This document shows, in pieces, positions 6,345 through 14,147 of a stretch of 19,931 nucleotides of DNA. The stretch is from Deltaproteobacteria bacterium (lineage in GTDB: Bacteria; Myxococcota_A; JAADFL01): the NCBI GenBank assembly GCA_013152945.1, contig JAADFL010000124.1:1-19931 (forward strand), given 5' to 3'. Positions within the stretch are counted from its first letter, which is position 1, and the number at the start of each line of letters is the position of its first letter. The notes beneath the pieces are model-generated. The model saw only the letters and a list, made by a program, of their open reading frames with translations. It was not told the origin of the DNA and made no database searches. The position numbers and the translations under genes are program-made.

Positions 6345-7982
6345 ATGGATGATTCGGCGACCAATTACAAGATACTGCCGCGAACACCCGGTGGAGGTAA
6401 TTTGCGCCAGCTTTCTTTCGAATACAGTGCCCCCAAGCCAATCTCGGAACGACGTAAAAACCTCGCGAGCAAAGGTATTACCGACGACAGGCTGAACGGC
6501 CGTGTGTACACGCCCATGCCTACGGCTGTCGCAATGCTCGAAAGACTTCCATGGCCTGATGGTGAAAAGACTATCCTGGATCCGTCCTGCGGGGATGGCG
6601 TATTCCTTGAAGCCGCAATTCGCAAACTGGCCGTAAGCGCACGGACAAAGGCGCAACTCGAAGCCGGCATCAAGCGAATATACGGATGGGACATCGATCC
6701 AAAAGCGGTGGACGCAAGCAGGGAGAGAGTTGAACGGGTTTGTGCAGAACTAGGTGTCACCAATGTGGTTCCAATTGTCAGGCATTGTGATGCACTCGAA
6801 AAGACGGATGAAAAATTTGATATTATAGCAGGCAATCCGCCGTATCTCGAAGCCAAGCGAATGCCCACAAGCTTGAAAAAACGTATAAAGTCAAATTTCC
6901 CTGTCGCAGCAAAGGGTTCATTCGATCTTTACGCGGCATTTGTCGAACTCTCGGCCAGGCTTCTCAATCCCGGCGGCACCTTGTCGTTCCTCCTACCAAA
7001 TAGAATCCTCGTAACAAAGTCCGGTTCAAACCTAAGGCACTGGCTACTCGAACAAGGATCAGTAAGAATCGCGGACTTGTCCGACTCTGGAATCTTCGGA
7101 AAAACCGCTGCCGTGTATCCGGTGGTGTTCGAGTTTCACTTAAGTGACGAGCACCATTATTCGGTCCAAGATCTTGGCGCCCGTGACGGCATGGAACTCC
7201 CGTCCAGTGTCGTGATCGAGCGCCTGGACTGTATAATGCCTGCGCCACCTGCCCATAAAAGCAGCGCGCCTTTGCTGGAAAGGGTATTGACCAGCGCCGA
7301 CAACAAGAGACTGGATGAGCTTTTCCAGGTACGATGGTGTGTGTCATTCCACAAAACAGGGGTACGGGATGGTTATATCTTTCCCGAATTCCCCAAAAAT
7401 GCCGTGAATCCCAGGCGATTTCTCGGAGGAGGACGATTTCATGGCAACAGGGAGGTCGAACCCTTCAGGATTTCCTGGGCTGGTCATTGGATCGATTATG
7501 ACGTAGAACGCTCCAGGCGCGAACACAACATTTTACCTCCAATGAGTATTTTTACCGGTCGTAAGGCGGTGATTTGCCAAAATGCGCGCAGGGGACGCGC
7601 AGCCCTGGATGAAAACGGCTTCATTCTCAAGGACACGTTTATTTGCGTGCTCCCAAGACCGGGCATCACCAACAATCCAGGCCGGCTCGAATGGCTCGTC
7701 ATCCTGCTCAATAGTGATTTCTTTCACTACATGTACGAACAATTGTACGGTGGCACCCGCAAGTCCGGACGGTTCCTGCAGTTCCTGGGAAACTACTTGA
7801 AGCCATTCCCAATCGCTGTACCGCGCCATTTCAGCCAAGTCATAAGACTTCACACTGCCCTGGTCGCCAACCCAAAGGACCAGTCAACAAGAAATCAGGC
7901 TGAAGAATTCATTCGGCGTACCTATGGCGTGACTACAGACGAAGCGGCACTACTGGACCAATATGAATATCCTGCTTTTTGA
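6345..7982 (+). CDS. TaqI/Eco57I-like adenine-N6 DNA methyltransferase, solitary
   Basis: A 545-residue protein from the ATG at 6345; a GTG at 6261 extends the frame by 28 residues but has no ribosome-binding site, and neither start has a strong one. Methyltransferase motifs run in gamma-class order: YTP of motif X (55-57), LDPSCGDGVFL (78-88, AdoMet binding), GWDIDPKAV (114-122), CDAL (148-151) and catalytic GNPPY (163-167). The C-terminal half resembles the TaqI-like target-recognition domain, ending in GTRKSGRFLQFLGNYLKPFPI. It should methylate adenine N6 in a specific DNA site. No restriction endonuclease, specificity subunit or phage gene is adjacent, so it looks like an orphan methyltransferase (regulatory or remnant of a restriction system). 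It ends two bases from the stop of the opposing operon. Confidence 0.88.
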   Translation: MDDSATNYKILPRTPGGGNLRQLSFEYSAPKPISERRKNLASKGITDDRLNGRVYTPMPTAVAMLERLPWPDGEKTILDPSCGDGVFLEAAIRKLAVSARTKAQLEAGIKRIYGWDIDPKAVDASRERVERVCAELGVTNVVPIVRHCDALEKTDEKFDIIAGNPPYLEAKRMPTSLKKRIKSNFPVAAKGSFDLYAAFVELSARLLNPGGTLSFLLPNRILVTKSGSNLRHWLLEQGSVRIADLSDSGIFGKTAAVYPVVFEFHLSDEHHYSVQDLGARDGMELPSSVVIERLDCIMPAPPAHKSSAPLLERVLTSADNKRLDELFQVRWCVSFHKTGVRDGYIFPEFPKNAVNPRRFLGGGRFHGNREVEPFRISWAGHWIDYDVERSRREHNILPPMSIFTGRKAVICQNARRGRAALDENGFILKDTFICVLPRPGITNNPGRLEWLVILLNSDFFHYMYEQLYGGTRKSGRFLQFLGNYLKPFPIAVPRHFSQVIRLHTALVANPKDQSTRNQAEEFIRRTYGVTTDEAALLDQYEYPAF

Positions 7983-7984
7983 CC

Positions 7985-8863
7985 TTAATAACAAAGTGCA
8001 TTCAAACTTGCCACTGCATCTGAAGACAAGCATTCAGCTCCATTCACAATAATTCGCACCGGCTCCAGGCCTTGAATCCTCAAGGCCAGGTCACGAGAGA
8101 TTTTAATGGGTGGAATAATAATAATTCTACGAAGTAAACAATTTTTGTTGAACCAATCTATGAAGTCCCATTTTATATCCCGGGCACTATTGACCCTGAA
8201 ACGAACAATATCTGCCTTGCTTTGAGCAAGCCAAACCAAGCTCTCCCTGTTTGGTTTGCCTGGAAGTTCAATTATCAAGGGAAACAAAGCAGGTCTCCTA
8301 GACATTTTCCGGGCCAAACCCAAATCCCTGAGATCATCTTTCCCCGGTTTTACCAGGATGTTGACCCTCTTCAGGTTCTTGGCTATCAGCCAGAATTCCC
8401 TGGACCCGGCAATCTGTGGACTTGTTTTCAGCGTAATTTGCACAGGTCCGAACCTGTGAATCAGGTTGAGCATGTTCCGGTCTGAAAGAAACCGGTCACC
8501 TACCCGGATTTCAATGCCGGCTTGGCCCAGGTACCGGGCCTGGCGGATATGACTGGGCGTTATTCTATCATTCATGGATAACGTGAAGGTTTGATGTCTA
8601 ACCTCCTTCAATAACTGGATCAATGTCCCCTTCAGGTAGTTTTCTTGCCCCATGTCTATCTTGATAGTCGCATTCTTGACCTGGTCCAGGAAAAATAAAG
8701 CTCTTGGGCCCACATTCTTGGAGATGACAAGCTCTTTTCTGATTGGCCTGCAAGGCAGGCGCACCTGGGCCAGAGATGCCACCAAAAATGAGTCTCCAAT
8801 CGATAGTAACAGCACAAACAACATAGTAGTCTTTGCTTTGTTCAACAATTGGGCCCAATCCAC
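7985..8863 (-). CDS. Secreted protein of unknown function with repeated beta-alpha-beta units
   Basis: A 292-residue protein I do not recognise. The start is GTG at 8863, five bases after the upstream phosphoesterase stop; an internal ATG at 8824 is an alternative and neither has a clear Shine-Dalgarno. Residues 1-32 form a signal peptide (NKAKTT then MLFVLLLSIGDSFLVASLAQ). The rest shows a recurring ~28-residue pattern of strand, helix, strand: ~66-91, 92-121, 142-171, 196-224 and 246-274, each opening with a run such as TFTLS, QITLK, LIIEL or RIIIIP and closing with IEIRV, VNILV, VRFRV or VRIIVNG. This suggests a beta/alpha solenoid or barrel; the fold is my inference. Last gene of the envelope operon. 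Confidence 0.65.
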   Translation of the reverse strand: MDWAQLLNKAKTTMLFVLLLSIGDSFLVASLAQVRLPCRPIRKELVISKNVGPRALFFLDQVKNATIKIDMGQENYLKGTLIQLLKEVRHQTFTLSMNDRITPSHIRQARYLGQAGIEIRVGDRFLSDRNMLNLIHRFGPVQITLKTSPQIAGSREFWLIAKNLKRVNILVKPGKDDLRDLGLARKMSRRPALFPLIIELPGKPNRESLVWLAQSKADIVRFRVNSARDIKWDFIDWFNKNCLLRRIIIIPPIKISRDLALRIQGLEPVRIIVNGAECLSSDAVASLNALCY

Positions 8864-8868
8864 AAAAT

Positions 8869-9936
8869 TTACTCGAATTCCCTATCCACGGTTGATTTTC
8901 CAAGCCATTCCTTCAAGATGGCCCTGGCCTTGCCGTTTTCCCGTTCCACGAGGGCATAAGTAAGGCACGACCTGGCACCCAGGCTGCCCGGATCCAATGA
9001 TATTATCTTGTTCCACGTGCCGGTATTGATGTAACTCCTGCCAGGTCCCAATCTCAGGAAAACCGGCTTATGAAAATGCCCGAGGATTACCGTGTGAACA
9101 TCAGGTCTCTTCAGGATCTTCCTTGCAGCTCTCTGGTCCGGGTCTCTTCCCGCAAGGCCCAGGCCCATGAAGAGTTTCAGGGTTGCCAAAAAACCCGGCA
9201 ATGCGCCTCTCGGGCTCAAAAGGCTTGCAAGAAAGAAAGCTCCTGCCCTGAACCTTGTCCAAAGTCCCCACCAGAAATCGTTCAAGAGTGACCACCTCAT
9301 GTACAGGCCGAAAGGCTTTACCAGGTCTATGTACGGTCTTTCTTCCTTTATCCTGTTTACGAACCTGATCAGGAAATAACTACCCCATGGCAGGTTCAAG
9401 ATAGGTTCCGCCAGGCCCTTGGTCAATAAAAGCCTGTTTGGTTCATGCCGATTGAATGGATCGTATTGGTTGCCGTGCTCGATGAAAACACCATCTTCCA
9501 GCCGGGGATCGATGGAAAATTCCCAGTTTCCGGGAATCCTTTGCTGCACCCGTTTCTTAACAGCATCGAAGATCAGGCCGGGATCATGGTTGCCCAGCAT
9601 GCAAAAGACTTTCCTTTTGGGCATGGAAGCAAATGCTGAAAGCGCTGCGAACAACTCCTTGTGTCCCTCAATCACCCTGTCGAGCATTTGCACGGCGCGC
9701 TTTTCGCTGATTCGTGTTGGTTTTGGTTCCTCGTAACCGATTTGCAGCAGGTTGAAGAAATCGCCGTTCAATACAAGCTCGATTTTTCCCGGTCCCACGG
9801 TGTCCGACGAATAATGCTCCAGGAACTCAATAAACCTCTTGTCCTCATGGAACACCTCGAGAGGATTGGGCGTGCCGTCGGCCAAATAACGACCGGCACC
9901 AACGTGGAAATCACTTACAACCAGGGATACTTGCAT
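8869..9936 (-). CDS. Calcineurin-like metallophosphoesterase (LpxH/UDP-diacylglucosamine hydrolase-like)
   Basis: A 355-residue cytoplasmic or membrane-peripheral hydrolase. The start is the ATG at 9936; it shares one base with the upstream stop (TGATG), and a TTG immediately before it gives a one-residue alternative. All dinuclear-metal motifs are visible: SDFHVG (Asp9, His11), NGDFFN (Asp59), GNHD (Asn116, His117), EHGNQYD (His154) and GHFHKP (His287, His289). The hydrophobic stretch at 180-260 is a long insert relative to the ~240-residue LpxH and may form a membrane-associating cap. The operon encodes envelope proteins, so a lipid or nucleotide-lipid phosphoester substrate is plausible, but the exact substrate cannot be read from sequence. 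Confidence 0.88.
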   Translation of the reverse strand: MQVSLVVSDFHVGAGRYLADGTPNPLEVFHEDKRFIEFLEHYSSDTVGPGKIELVLNGDFFNLLQIGYEEPKPTRISEKRAVQMLDRVIEGHKELFAALSAFASMPKRKVFCMLGNHDPGLIFDAVKKRVQQRIPGNWEFSIDPRLEDGVFIEHGNQYDPFNRHEPNRLLLTKGLAEPILNLPWGSYFLIRFVNRIKEERPYIDLVKPFGLYMRWSLLNDFWWGLWTRFRAGAFFLASLLSPRGALPGFLATLKLFMGLGLAGRDPDQRAARKILKRPDVHTVILGHFHKPVFLRLGPGRSYINTGTWNKIISLDPGSLGARSCLTYALVERENGKARAILKEWLGKSTVDREFE

Positions 9937-11090
9937 CAAGACTTGTCGGTGTCCGGGGCCTTACTCTCAGTAGTCTCGAGGGCCTGCGTCTCCCCGGATT
10001 GCCCTGTAAACGCCGGGGAAGCCCGCCACCAGTCAGCGGCTTCCTGCAGTAGCACGTTGATTGCAGCGGTCGCAGGAACCGCGATGAGTACACCCAGAAA
10101 ACCGAAAAGCTGGCCAAAGGCAAGCAATGCAATAATCACCACAACAGGCTTGAGACCCACTCGATCGCCCACCACCTTGGGCGTGATGAACAGGCCATCC
10201 AAAGTATTACCTGCTGCAAACACTGCAACGACTCCGACAACCTTCCACCAGGACGTGAAGTTCAATAGTGACATCAACACTCCGAGCAACAGCCCTGTGC
10301 TCACTCCGAGGTAAGGCACGATATTCAACAATCCGGCCGTGACACCGATGAACACCGACATCTCCAGGCCTATCATTGAAAGGCCTATACTGTACATGCC
10401 GGCCAGGATGAAAACCACGGTTACTTGTCCCCGTACGAAAGAGGCAACCGCCCTGTCCACCCTGGACGCAATCCTAAACACGTTCTTCTGCTTGGCAGGA
10501 GGCACGAGTGTCTTGGCTCTATCGATGATCCTCGGATAGTCATATGCGAAATAGATTGCGAACACAGGGATGAGAAGCAAGGAAAACAAGGCGAACAAAA
10601 AAGACATGGTTCCACTGAATGCTGTTCCGAGGAACTTGCCTGCTGCTGAAAAGGCTTGTGGAGCGCTTGCCTTCAACGTGTCGAGGTACTCGTCGAAAAT
10701 AGCCTTCACGTCTTCCGCCGTATCCACCTTGAACCATTCCTGCAAGGTAGGCATCAGGCTTTTTTCGATACGTTCCCTGTACTGGGGCACCCTTCCTGCC
10801 AAGTCCCTGAATTCCTGGTCTATCCTTGGTACAAGTATCATGAGAAATATTGCCAGCGCCAGCAGGAATGCCATGAAAATCAGGGTAATCGCCAGCCAAC
10901 GGGGAACCTTTCTCCTTGTCAGGCCATCGACCGCAGGATGAAGGAGATAGGCCAGGGTAAGCCCCAGCATGGCCGGGATTGCCACACCCCTGACCAAGTA
11001 CAAGAGATAGACGAGGAACACGAGGCCCGCCAGAACCAATAGGAGCCTGGCCACCGGCGAAGACCGGATTGTCGCCTTGTGTTCAGCCAT
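9936..11090 (-). CDS. AI-2E/PerM-family inner-membrane permease
   Basis: A 384-residue polytopic membrane protein of the AI-2E (UPF0118/PerM) family. Two hydrophobic hairpins lie near 14-75, followed by a soluble amphipathic segment (~85-150, RIDQEFRDLAGRVPQYRERI onward). A bundle of membrane segments covers ~158-350, including the family-typical 'FVRGQ' (Arg-Gly-Gln), 'LLNIVPYLG' and 'ITPKVVGDRVGLKP' motifs. The tail is hydrophilic. Members act as transporters or sodium/proton antiporters; the name does not prove autoinducer transport. The start lies nine bases after the FecR-domain gene, with no strong Shine-Dalgarno, consistent with coupling. It overlaps the downstream phosphoesterase by one base. 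Confidence 0.93.
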   Translation of the reverse strand: MAEHKATIRSSPVARLLLVLAGLVFLVYLLYLVRGVAIPAMLGLTLAYLLHPAVDGLTRRKVPRWLAITLIFMAFLLALAIFLMILVPRIDQEFRDLAGRVPQYRERIEKSLMPTLQEWFKVDTAEDVKAIFDEYLDTLKASAPQAFSAAGKFLGTAFSGTMSFLFALFSLLLIPVFAIYFAYDYPRIIDRAKTLVPPAKQKNVFRIASRVDRAVASFVRGQVTVVFILAGMYSIGLSMIGLEMSVFIGVTAGLLNIVPYLGVSTGLLLGVLMSLLNFTSWWKVVGVVAVFAAGNTLDGLFITPKVVGDRVGLKPVVVIIALLAFGQLFGFLGVLIAVPATAAINVLLQEAADWWRASPAFTGQSGETQALETTESKAPDTDKS

Positions 11091-11099
11091 TCATATCAG

Positions 11100-11828
11100 T
11101 CAGGGTAAAGACTGGTCCCGTTCCTGGTTCCATGCCACCCAATCATCCTTGTCTTCATCTGCGGTAAAGGCCCTGGGCTTGGAGATCTCTCCCTTTGCCG
11201 ACACCCTCACCTCTTGCATGGCCTTTGCCACGTATTCTTCCCACTGTTTCCTGGAAATCTCGTGCGGACCGGCTACTTCCACTCTCTTGCCACCCTTTGT
11301 CTTCCGGGCATATACCGGCGCATTGGAAACGGCAACGACACCACTGTACACCCGTACAAGGGTGGATGTATCCTTTGCCACATCCACTCTGAACACAGTG
11401 CCCCTCACACCTGCAACCGCATTCCGCGTCTTTACCTCGAACGAAGAATCATTCCCGAACAAGCTCGTAACCCTGGCCCATGCCTTGCCTGCAACCAGCT
11501 TGGCCTTGTATACCTTCTTGTTCTTTTTCTTGCTGTATACCAGGTTCTCCAGGTGGATTATTGTGTCTGCGGCCAGTCGTAACACGCTCTTGTCGGCAAG
11601 CTTGAGTTCCAACCTCGTGTCCGCTGCTGTCTTGACCCACCACTTGTCATGTACAGCTTGACCCTTCTTCAATTTCTTCCATGGGCCTTTCTTGGTTTTT
11701 GCCCAATGAGCGGCGCCGGACAGGAAGCTGACCCTTGCCTTCGCCTTGGCGGCATTCGCATCGAATCCCGATACCATCATGAAGGCGGCCAGCAATACAG
11801 CCAAAATCAAACCAGGTTTTCTTGTCAT
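11100..11828 (-). CDS. Secreted FecR-domain protein
   Basis: A 242-residue protein. The start at 11828 puts the GGGGAG signal nine bases upstream; an ATG two codons earlier (11834) would leave only three, and the frame opens at 11885. Residues 1-26 are a signal peptide ending Ala-Asn-Ala. The FecR domain covers ~30-170: a basic beta-rich region (GAAHWAKTKKGPWKKLKKG), LRLAADTIIHLE (83-94), and the signature VKTRNAVAGVRGTVFRVDV (132-150). Here the domain is free in the periplasm, with no anti-sigma N-terminal helix bundle and no adjacent sigma factor or TonB receptor. This is the stand-alone FecR type common in deltaproteobacterial envelope operons, not the iron-dicitrate regulator. Lys-rich throughout; an acidic segment lies near the end. 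Confidence 0.85.
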   Translation of the reverse strand: MTRKPGLILAVLLAAFMMVSGFDANAAKAKARVSFLSGAAHWAKTKKGPWKKLKKGQAVHDKWWVKTAADTRLELKLADKSVLRLAADTIIHLENLVYSKKKNKKVYKAKLVAGKAWARVTSLFGNDSSFEVKTRNAVAGVRGTVFRVDVAKDTSTLVRVYSGVVAVSNAPVYARKTKGGKRVEVAGPHEISRKQWEEYVAKAMQEVRVSAKGEISKPRAFTADEDKDDWVAWNQERDQSLP

Positions 11829-11902
11829 GTTCATCTTCTCCCCTTGAACCATCCGGTTCCAACCAAGTTCCGTACGATACGACATGCCATCGCAAGTATT
11901 GC

Positions 11903-13090
11903 TTATGGCTTGAGCTGCACCTTGACCAGGTTGGCCTCCACCTTCAATACCTTAACCGAAAACTTGCCGAAATTTTTAGTGGACAGTTCCTTTGCAAAAT
12001 GGCTGGCAGTGCCTGCGAGCCTCACATCCAACTCGGCTACACCGCCGTCAACGCGCCTCTCGACAACGCTCTTAACGCCGCGCACTATTTCCCCGAGCTT
12101 GCTCTTGAACTTCAGCAAGAGGTTGTAGTCGCCAACACCGGCCACAAAAAGCCTTATTCTCTTGGCTGTGGCTACGTCCTTCTGCCATTTATCCAGGATC
12201 TTCGTTGCAAGGTCCTCGGCCGCCTTTTGGGCCACTTTTTTCAAGGCTTCCGTGCCGGCTGTCGTCGGATCGATGTGTACCGCAGCCTGGTGCTTCGTGG
12301 AAGTAGCTATTACATCGCCGTTGCTGGTATTTACCGCCCGTACACTGATGTTGGCCTGGGCACTGTTCATGGATGTCCCCCTGATGGTTCCTGCATTCTT
12401 TGCAATCGCCTGGCCCACGATAACCACCTGTGCATCCGTCAGGTTGGCAATCTCCTTGGCCTGCTGATTGTTGGGTGTGGCCGAGATACTGAATGCCTTG
12501 TTCACCTTGATCTTACCTGCCAGAGTCTGGTGATCCACGAATTCGAATCCCTTCTTCTGCAAGACCTCGATCATGGTGTTTTCCACGATATTCATGGAAG
12601 ATTGGGCCGCTGATGCACCCCACCAGTACGACATATACTCCTGGCCGATGTTCTGTTCTGACACGAGGATCATTATCCTTGGATTCTCCATCTGCTGGAG
12701 TAGAATCCCAATGGCCTCCAACTGGTTCGTCAATTTTCCGGTTCCCACCGTGGCCTGGACCTTCACGGTCACCACGTTCCCGTCTTTCTTGGAAGACAGG
12801 ACCTTGTAGTTGGAAATGAATCCCTTGGCCTTGGTGTAAATCTTGTCCTCCAGGAGCTGGTAGTTCTGCACGACCGACTCGGAAGACACCTGGGTTCCCA
12901 CCACTTGCTCCACAGCTTTGCGAAGCGCATCCTCGATGGCCTTGTCTCTGGCCATTGCCGCGTCACCGTTGATTATAACGCCTTGGCCCTCGACCACCAC
13001 GGTCTTGTCCTGACCTGCCTGGGCCTGTCCGACAAAGGCAAAGGAAAAGGTCATTGCCGCAAGGGCGCTTAAAAAAACCGACTTTTTCAT
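11903..13090 (-). CDS. FlgT-like periplasmic protein (flagellar assembly protein T, N-terminal domain type)
   Basis: A 395-residue exported protein. The start at 13090 has AGGAGC seven bases upstream; the frame opens at 13126. Signal peptide 1-25 ends Ala-Gln-Ala. Residues ~30-115 match the FlgT N-terminal domain: VVVEGQGVIINGDAAMARDKA, then DALRKAVEQVVGTQV, QNYQLLEDKIYTKAKGFISNYKVL and a VVTVKVQATV strand. The middle (~135-290) resembles the TolB-N/CsgG-like region (PRIMILVSEQNIGQEY, a Gly/Ala/Thr-rich set of strands). The last ~90 residues form a KxKSKLGEI...V...RRVDGG module that ends with alternating strands. In Vibrio, FlgT builds the H-ring of the flagellar basal body. No flagellar gene is present here, so an outer-membrane or periplasmic assembly role is more general than 'flagellar'. 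Confidence 0.85.
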   Translation of the reverse strand: MKKSVFLSALAAMTFSFAFVGQAQAGQDKTVVVEGQGVIINGDAAMARDKAIEDALRKAVEQVVGTQVSSESVVQNYQLLEDKIYTKAKGFISNYKVLSSKKDGNVVTVKVQATVGTGKLTNQLEAIGILLQQMENPRIMILVSEQNIGQEYMSYWWGASAAQSSMNIVENTMIEVLQKKGFEFVDHQTLAGKIKVNKAFSISATPNNQQAKEIANLTDAQVVIVGQAIAKNAGTIRGTSMNSAQANISVRAVNTSNGDVIATSTKHQAAVHIDPTTAGTEALKKVAQKAAEDLATKILDKWQKDVATAKRIRLFVAGVGDYNLLLKFKSKLGEIVRGVKSVVERRVDGGVAELDVRLAGTASHFAKELSTKNFGKFSVKVLKVEANLVKVQLKP

Positions 13091-13132
13091 AATAGAAGCT
13101 CCTTTTTGAAGTCTCCCTGATTTCATATCGAA

Positions 13133-13942
13133 CTACTCCGCATCCGTGACGATCATTACGCGACCGTAACCAAGGAAGCTCAAGTCTTGCTTCCTTGCCT
13201 TGAGCTTTTTTACATCTTTTGAACTCAGGATGATATCGCATCCCCCCGGTTTCTTTGCAGCTTTTGCCTTTATGATAAGCGGGTTGCCTGAAACACGAGG
13301 GTTGTTCTCGGCCTGGTCCAGGTCTCTTGCATACCCGGCTATTCCGTTTGCTTCGATCCCTTCGGGTGTAACCACGGAAGGTCCGTATACTTCATTACCC
13401 TTTTCATCAAGGATTCTTGGCGCCAATGCAGGTGCAATCTTGAGCCCCCTTGCATCTACTATGAGCCCTGTATGCATCTTGGACGCAATCTTTTTCTTGG
13501 CGCCGGATTTTGGCGGAAGCAGGGCTTTTGTAAGCGGCCCGTCGAGCCTCATCCTGACAATGACGTCCACGCCGCCGTCACTGAAATATTTTGTATCCAA
13601 TACCTCAAAATTCTTGACGATGCCCTCAACACGGGTCTTGATCTTCCTGTCCTTCATCTTGTCGCCCACAGAGGATCCGGAATCCACCTTTACCCCTTTC
13701 AGGGCCTCGATGATGTTCCTCCATGCATCGATCTTGGCAGCCCTCTCGGCCCCCAGCCTGGCTGCAGCGACATTGGCTGCTTTAAGATTAGGGGCAGCCG
13801 TCCCCCTGGCAATTATCACCTTGTTCGCCCAGTCGATCTTGACCTTTCCGTGACCCGGGTCGTTCTGGGCCGAGGTACAAGGCGAATAAGCAAGGGACAT
13901 AATTGCCATGCCCAAGGCAGTGTAAGATAAAAAACTTCTCAT
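13133..13942 (-). CDS. LPP20-family exported protein
   Basis: A 269-residue protein. AGGAGG lies about nine bases before the ATG at 13942. Signal peptide residues 1-25 end Thr-Ser-Ala; Cys22 is not in a proper lipobox, so signal peptidase I cleavage is likelier than lipidation despite the family name. The LPP20 core is clear: KVIIARGTAAPN, then an Ala-rich helix (AAARLGAERAAKIDAWRNI) with the family's 'R..A..DA.R.L' pattern, a VEGIVKNFEVLDTKYFSDGG segment and a VDVIVRMRLDGPL strand. The C-terminal part, with GNPLIIKA and GGCDIILSSKDVKKL, resembles the companion domain often found behind LPP20. First gene of the six-gene envelope operon. It is followed after 42 bases by the FlgT-like gene, whose N-terminal domain has a related design. 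Confidence 0.82.
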   Translation of the reverse strand: MRSFLSYTALGMAIMSLAYSPCTSAQNDPGHGKVKIDWANKVIIARGTAAPNLKAANVAAARLGAERAAKIDAWRNIIEALKGVKVDSGSSVGDKMKDRKIKTRVEGIVKNFEVLDTKYFSDGGVDVIVRMRLDGPLTKALLPPKSGAKKKIASKMHTGLIVDARGLKIAPALAPRILDEKGNEVYGPSVVTPEGIEANGIAGYARDLDQAENNPRVSGNPLIIKAKAAKKPGGCDIILSSKDVKKLKARKQDLSFLGYGRVMIVTDAE

Positions 13943-14147
13943 CTCTTTATTCCTCCTCCTGTTGAAAGGTATGAACCGGGACCATTAGCCCTCTTTATAT
14001 TTTTTCTCTCTTTTTACCCCATTAATATTCACTTTTCTCACTTTTCTCGCTTTTCTCATGTATATACGTAACCTTCAATCGAAATATTCATTCAAAAAAA
14101 TTTTTTTCAAGGAATTCTCCAAAATGAGCAACCAATCAGCAGGTATT
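13943..14147 (-). promoter_or_regulatory. AT-rich intergenic region upstream of the envelope operon
   Basis: This 205-base gap separates the end of the DnaE-like gene from the LPP20-like gene and must hold the operon's control region. It is strongly AT-rich with an A7T7 tract at 14094-14107 (intrinsically bent DNA), three tandem 9-mers at 14031-14057, and several A/T hexamers that could serve as -10 elements. One weak option on the minus strand is TTGAAA followed 16 bases later by AATATT. I see no convincing single promoter and no terminator with a good stem. Confidence 0.4.
14031..14057 (-). repeat. Three tandem 9-bp repeats GAGAAAAGY
   Basis: On the minus strand the 9-mer reads GAGAAAAGC, GAGAAAAGT, GAGAAAAGT in direct succession, differing in one base. 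It sits about 90-115 bases upstream of the LPP20-like start. The ~9-10 bp spacing puts copies on one face of the helix, so it could be a regulator site or an UP-like element, or slippage in a purine tract. Confidence 0.7.

Noticed and set aside
9936-11090. Naming the AI-2E-family permease tqsA
   Set aside because: Family membership is clear but specificity is not; the family includes antiporters and proteins of unknown substrate.
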